From the NCBI GenBank assembly GCA_021234155.1, contig JAJEKV010000058.1, positions 383,814 through 447,813 on the forward strand: DNA of 64,000 nt, given 5' to 3'. This document shows, piece by piece, positions 58,555 to 64,000 of the stretch. Each line of letters begins with the position of its first letter. Within the stretch, counting starts at the first letter, position 1. The translations under genes were made by a program, and so were the position numbers. The stretch is from Isoetes taiwanensis. Taxonomy: Eukaryota > Streptophyta > Lycopodiopsida > Isoetales > Isoetaceae. Below the pieces are notes generated by a model, which saw only the letters and a program-made list of their open reading frames with translations, was not told where the DNA came from and ran no database searches.

Positions 58555-59500
58555 AGTTGAATTGAATTAATTTAAATGGGGTTTTATCTTTCATGAAGAT
58601 CAATTGTCCTCGAGCAAAAAGCACATCAAATGTATTACTGTCAGGATAAAAAAGCTTCGTCTCAAAAGGTTTTCAAGGGAAAAACCTTGATAGTAATAAG
58701 CATTGTTGATAAACTCTACAATGATACATTTCAAGGTAGTGTTTGAGGATAGAGCTAAATGCGCACATCCAGCACCTCCTCCAGATATGATCCCAGTAGT
58801 CCCATTGAAGCTGTGTCCAACATCACATGGAGCTGTTGGTTAGGCGGGACCAACTCAGCATAGTGTGCCCAGATATGGTCGATTGCCTACAGTTCTGAAG
58901 AGTGTGACATTCATCCTCAATGACTCTCGCCTAGCAACACCGACAAAGCATGTAATTTCGTGTCTCGAATCGATCTACTGTCTCAATCACGGGACAATGC
59001 GCTTTGTCAGAGCATGGGATTGATCGGCTTTGGTAGTCTTGTTGTTTTGACTCGTTTGAGTATCATCATCCCAAACTTCTTTGAAAGCAAGCATTGAGGT
59101 ATTGCCTCATGTGATGGTGATCTTCGTAATTTGCACTGTATGCACCATTTATACGTATAAGCATCGTCGGGAGAACCACCGAGCTCGTTGGTTTTGAGGA
59201 GTATCATCATCCCAAACTTGCTGAGAAAGCAAGCATTGAGGTATTGCCTCATGTGATGGTGATCTTCGTAATTTGCACCTGTATGCACATGTGTACGTAT
59301 AAGCTTCGGAGAACCAGCGAGGCTCGTTTTACCGATCAAGTGATTTTGAGGCGTTGCAGACCCATTGCCATGGCATAAGCAAAGTTGGGGAGAGGAGCAT
59401 TGTCCATACAATCTACCTTCTGAAAGTAGATGATTTGGCAGTTGAGTGCAGTTCACTGAAGAGGCAAGAAAGATGTCTCTTGCAGAAGAATATTATACGA
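58555..59500 (-). mobile_element. LINE fragment with AATTC-type tail and hairpin
   Basis: The minus strand codes HHHMRQYLNACFLSKFGMMI, matching RYALKQYLDACFMAKLW of the LINE at 51-53 kb. The coding part has a local duplication (59053-59350). A hairpin follows at 58633-58698 (stem TATTACT / AGTAATA) and then GAGGACAATTGATC and an AATTC repeat (about 58555-58572). The upstream limit is approximate. Confidence 0.7.
59053..59350. repeat. Tandem duplication inside the LINE fragment
   Basis: GAGTATCATCATCCCAAACT starts both copies (near 59057 and 59198). Both continue with AAAGCAAGCATTGAGGTATT and end near GGTTTTGAG / TGATTTTGAG. The unit is about 145 bp. Confidence 0.8.
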
Positions 59501-62500
59501 GGCCGTGGACTTTACCCGAAGTGTCTGAGCTATGAAGGCTTTCTGCACATGCTCCAGGCCATTCCAGGTAGAAAAGGATACAATTAGGCCCCAGAAGATC
59601 CCGTAAACAAGTATGGGCTCCACCAAGACCCTAAAGAAGTGCGATTGATGGGCCTAGTCATACAACCCATTTGGGAAAAGAAAGGTGAACAACATGTCAC
59701 GTGGTAGCAAAGTTGGCCAAAAGAGTTGGTTGAGAATAGATTAGCAAGGTCTATCCAATGGTATTCTTAAGGTCAAGTAAAAATAACAAATGGCGGCACA
59801 AAGGTTCCTCAATTTGGATATTATCAATATGCCCTAATAGGGGGGTTGGTTTTGTATTTTTGCACACTTTTTAATATGGTTTTGCTATGGTTTTATGCCG
59901 TATTCGAATGGATGTACTAATTTGTACATTTATAGTGCATGTATGCTCATTTTGATTTGTGTGACACTTTCGAATTGTTGAATCGATGAATTTTGATGTT
60001 TTATTTTAACGATTTAAGGTTCTATGCAAGAAAAAATCTTCCTTTCTTGCCTTACATGCAAGGTTCGAGACTCTTCAACTTAGGGTTCTTTGGCAGGGTA
60101 TGGATCATGTCGGTTCTTAACTGATCTATAGTAGCTCCTCCCACAGGTTATTGCGAGTCACAAAATTGGTTCAGGTTCTAAAATAGAATAGAATCGAATC
60201 GAATAGAATAGAATAAAATAGAATAGAAAGAATAGAAGACATGGCTGTTATGGGAATGACTTCTAGAGGGAAAACTAAGTCTTTCTGTTTGGTTTTCTCA
60301 GATTCTAAATATGAAGGAAAGATACAGAGGATCTGATTAAAGATAGAAAAACTTCAATTGAAGATGAAGGCAGAGCTGGCTATCCATATTAGTCTATTAA
60401 TTCCACGCATTCCTACAGAAGGTAAGTCTTCAATCTCTTCCATCACTTTTGTAGAAGAAATGACATTTAGCAATGAGTTTTTAGTGGTCCCAGATGTGCC
60501 TGGACTTGGTATCAACCCCATTTACAGTGATAACCCTCTACGCACTCAAGTTATTTCGTCAAGGATCAAATGGAGCACAGTTATTATATATGCAACGAAA
60601 CTTTTGCAAGCAAGCAGTTCTTTAGATGAGGATTTACGGGTTCCTGCCCTTCCTGCCTACGGTTCTATTTCTAAACCAGCTTCTATGTTTGGAACCCTTC
60701 TCCTATAGCGGGAAAGAGAACATTTGTCTCTGTGACCATAGAAACTCCATCATTCTTGTGTTGAGGAACCTGTTTTGTCGTAAAATTTAGCTTGATTGGT
60801 TGCTTGTTTCAAGATCACAGGTTTTCCCACATCGTTTTCTTTCTTAGTTCTATGTAGGTCCATGTCTAAGAAGCTTGTGTTTTAGATGAGATCTTTGTTC
60901 TTACTTTGGATCCAAATACATTATGTTATGCTTGGATTAACCCATTAAGTTTGACCTGAATTGAATATTTACGGCCGATTCTGGACTTTATAACTTTATA
61001 GAAGCAAACAATGGGAAAAACTTTGTGGTCTGAGGCTAAAATAAACAAAGTACTCCATTGTTTGTTAATTGTTTTAGGCCACTAAACTGAAAAGAAAAGA
61101 TCGGGTGTTTTCTTTTTTTCTTTTTCTTTTTTTTTTTAGCACGCCTAACCAAGCGTGCAACCCTCCTTGAAATTCTAGGCTATCCACCTAGCAGTTCCAA
61201 ATCAGCAAAATGTGAGGTGGCATGTTCTGCACCTTTAGATGCTCTCTTTTACAAATCAATGGCCGAGGAAATTAAAAAATTAGCTAAAAATGGCACGGAG
61301 ATGAAGAAGGTCGCGAAATAACTGCCTCCTTTATGCTTAGGTCGTCCAATTGCTTCTTTCGGTCAATCAATCCGCAAGTTACACTGTACCGATCAAATCT
61401 TTCTTTGACGTTAGGTGATTTCTTGTTTCACCTTTTTTATTCTGTGTTGGATAGGAGGGATTCATCGTTGCTTCTAATTCCAAAACCGAGATCGTGCATT
61501 TCTATTATGTACCGAGATCGTACATTCCTATCTGGTGAGAATCCTATATGGGCATCGTCGTTGCTTCTAATTCCAAAACCGGTAATGTTCCTTTGATATT
61601 TCTGTTTTGTTTGTCAATTTGATATTTCCTGAGGCATTCAATTCGTCCACGGTTTCTTATGTTGAGCTCCGCTGAAGAATGGTTCTGATTTTGATTCCTT
61701 CTTCATCTGCATATGCAAATTTTTATTTTGGTTTTCCACAGATGTATCTCATGAATGTAACAGAGTCAAACCTGAATTGCCATTACGTTTTCACAGAATA
61801 GAGTATGGCTGAATTAACTACAGCTATGGCTTTCCTTTATGGTAAGTACTCATTTTCTTTAAGAAGCTAAAGTGTGTTATTCAATTTTTGGTTGAAGTTG
61901 AATCTTAAAAGTAGTATTTCATCTTGAGTTGCATCGTTATGGTCTTAAACTCTTCCATTAATCGTTGCACGAGAATGTCTCTCGTCTTTAATATAGATTG
62001 CGGGCTCTTTATGAGTGAATCTGTGTCCAGCCCATTCTTGTGTCTATGCTTTACCAAATGCCAAATTTTGTCTATGTCGATGAAACAAGTTTTTGACAGG
62101 CCTTTATGAAGATCTCATATGTGCTGCATGTTGCAATGTGCTCTCAGTATGAATTCTCATGACAGCTTGGCTGAATAACGTCATAGCAGAAAATGTAGCA
62201 TGACGAGTCCATGTCTCGATGTTGCCATATTGTAGCAGCATTGTATCTCATGATGAAGAGGGTTTAGATGCGTACATAAATGTCAAGTAACTGAAAAAAA
62301 TACACTGTAAATCAAGATGGCATTTTGTGTCTTCTTAATGTGCCTATAGGAAAATAGACGAGCCGCTAGCAAGGCGGGCAGTACCTCAGCTGCAGTGTTT
62401 TGATTCCTTGATAGCCATACTAGATCCAAATCTTAAAGGCAATATCCAGCCAAGGCAGTGTCTCGGTTTGCAGAAATTAATGCAGCCCATGGTGGGCATC

Positions 62501-63526
62501 ATACAACAAACAAGTTATTTCTATCTTGCACTCCCATTTTCCTGCCAATATCCTTTCTAGATTTGCAAGGTTCGTTCCATTTGTTACTCTTAGATTACCT
62601 TGGTTTTCAGGCTGCGTCATCTTTTCCGAGGCCATCAAACGGAGAGCCTAAAAGAAATACTCCTATAGAGATCTGATTCACATTGCAAGTCCTAATTTGC
62701 AAGTGAAAATGTTGTCTCTTTTAGGTTTGCTGTTGTGTTTGCAGCTACATAAACCCAATCAAAAACATTGTTTGCGACTTTTTTCTCAAATGCAAACATA
62801 CCGCATGCCATTCACATTAGTTATGGATCATCAGTACATTGGCTCCTAGAACAAGTCACCGCTTCTTTGAAAGATTCAGGATTTACAGGTGGCGGTTACG
62901 CAAACACAATTATGCGAGAATATGATTGCCTCTCAACGGAATACATTGCGTTATTTTAGGCGATCGATGGTCACGAAAGCGCTATAATATCTCGGTGCCT
63001 AAAGGACACTATCTCTTTCGAGGTTTTCGATTCTGACAAAAACTTAGCATATTTATATGTCTCAATCCTTGATATTGAAAGGATGCTTGAGTTTTGAACA
63101 AGAGAGTTCAATGTTTCAATTTTAGCTTACCATCTTAATGCTTGCAGACAAATGTATTTACCCGATGGTACAACATGTCTCTGTTGCAAATTAAAGGTGC
63201 AGGAGCGGGGCGCCACTATAGCTACTGGGCATACTAGGCGATGTTATCAATGCAAGATCTTTTCTAAAGAAGCGTGTTTCAATGAAATACCACTTAGAGA
63301 ATTAGCCATCTAAATTCTAGCAAATGATCAATGAGATTAAATTTGCAAAAGTATGGTTGATATTTTATATGATTCGATAGAGACTTCCCCTTCTTGCAGC
63401 AATTGTCTTTCAACTTCAAAACATGAACTGCTTGTAACCTTCTTGCATTCAACCCTCAGATCTTTGGGGTTGGACATGGATTCTAGAATTTGAAGGAAAC
63501 TTAGTAGTTTTTAGAATAACTAGCAC
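59501..63526. other. Intergenic, no gene I can support
   Basis: Several frames of 60-116 codons occur (for example 60358-60708, 62458-62676, 62768-62959). None shows a family motif. Some read like damaged coding sequence, and intron-like GT/AG words occur, so pseudogene pieces are possible. An AATAG microsatellite lies at 60183-60238. Confidence 0.4.
60183..60238. repeat. Imperfect AATAG microsatellite
   Basis: AATAGAATAGAATCGAATCG and further AATAG units. No LINE end word follows it, so its origin is open. Confidence 0.85.
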
Positions 63527-63750
63527 AGCTCATTGCTTTTCGTTTGCGTTCTTGAATACGCTAGAATAAGGCTTGCAAATGATGCTAAATCTGATAAAAA
63601 AGGAGAACACTATATCAATGGTTTTTCGATGTGCACAAGAAAAACTTGGCAACTGAAGGTGTTGTTCGTTTGTATTGTAGGTTCAACATGTCTTCTGCTG
63701 GAATTATTGGTTATGGTGGGCTGTACATTGGCATGTATGACTCGCTGAAG
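63527..63750 (+). pseudogene. Mitochondrial ADP/ATP carrier fragment
   Basis: The translation SSLLFVCVLEYARIRLANDA matches the second carrier repeat of plant ADP/ATP carriers (family motif LDYARTRLAND). It continues KSDKKGEHYINGF. A 1-nt deletion near 63650 shifts the frame (TLATEG in the family), after which SSAGIIGYGGLYIGMYDSLK follows. The usual RG before LYFG and other residues are changed. No other carrier repeat is seen in the window, so this is a partial copy, probably a decayed retrocopy or exon relic. Confidence 0.75.
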
Positions 63751-64000
63751 CTGCAAAGTATTAAAGTTGTGGAGCTTTTTAATCGGAGTGATAAAAGATG
63801 ATAATATGTTTTCAAGGATATTATGCTGCATCACCAATAGGGGTTTGTAGTTCCTAAATCATTGTAAGCACAAATAGCCACTTTCCTCATTAAGATCAGT
63901 GGAGGAATTAGTTCAAAATGCACAATTTGACCGGCTCATTCGAATTACCTCACAAATGGAGGTCTGAATTGCGAAATTTTACACCTCATTGTTTTGTGTG
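63751..64000. other. Window end, nothing recognised
   Basis: The homology to the ADP/ATP carrier stops near 63750. No other motif is seen. Confidence 0.4.

Noticed and set aside
60183-60238. Tail of another minus-strand LINE
   Set aside because: The end word TTTTAACGTCC that should follow on the plus strand is absent.
60358-60708. 116-codon host gene
   Set aside because: Open, but no family motif and no supporting splice structure. It remains possible as an unknown exon.

Overview
The window looks like nuclear DNA of a land plant. It carries spliced plant-type genes (an RHF2A-like RING-H2 ubiquitin ligase, a plastid-type phosphoglycerate mutase, a SAM methyltransferase) with GT-AG introns, in AT-rich DNA full of nested and decayed retroelements. 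Three intact genes in 64 kb and the mix of chromovirus, L1 and other LINEs suggest a large, repeat-rich genome. A fern, lycophyte, bryophyte or gymnosperm is possible, but the species cannot be fixed from the sequence alone.

Layout. 1-7.2 kb is a decayed LTR-retroelement zone on the minus strand: an LTR-like end with a tRNA-iMet primer-binding site (4774-5102), a gag-like reading frame that runs into a histone H3 fold (4224-2864), and a second unrecognised open frame (2533-1239). Next to it lie a truncated Ty3 pol (6890-5421) and an inverted LTR copy (about 6890-7179). 11367-14048 is the eight-exon RHF2A-like gene. 17.4-26.6 kb holds a tandem SINE-like dimer, a MITE with 29-bp terminal inverted repeats, a LINE 3' end with about 22 copies of a 5-bp repeat, and a short non-autonomous element family (called E here). 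26989-27919 is a two-exon methyltransferase. 31.6-35.7 kb holds a broken LINE with endonuclease and reverse transcriptase, plus a truncated relative.

36476-54521 is one approximately 18-kb minus-strand chromovirus (Ty3 with chromodomain). Both LTRs, PBS, PPT, gag, protease, RT, RNase H, integrase and chromodomain can be found. At least seven later insertions are nested in it: an L1, two LINE fragments with simple-repeat tails, a 71-bp LINE tip, a 24-bp L1 tip, a SINE-like dimer and two E-type units. Because the LTRs are paralogous, each LTR gives an empty-site reference for insertions in the other. 55659-58050 is the seven-exon phosphoglycerate mutase. The right end holds a LINE fragment and an ADP/ATP-carrier pseudogene (63527-63750).

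Main points for follow-up: (1) a histone H3 domain lying in frame, apart from one UAG, behind a gag-like frame of an LTR element; (2) a conserved 60-80-nt hairpin near the 3' ends of several LINE fragments and of the short E elements, with different but still pairing stems, which suggests a reverse-transcriptase recognition structure shared by autonomous and parasitic elements; (3) LINE copies whose 3' tails are different simple repeats (TATTC, CTTC, AATTC, TC, CCT) instead of poly(A).
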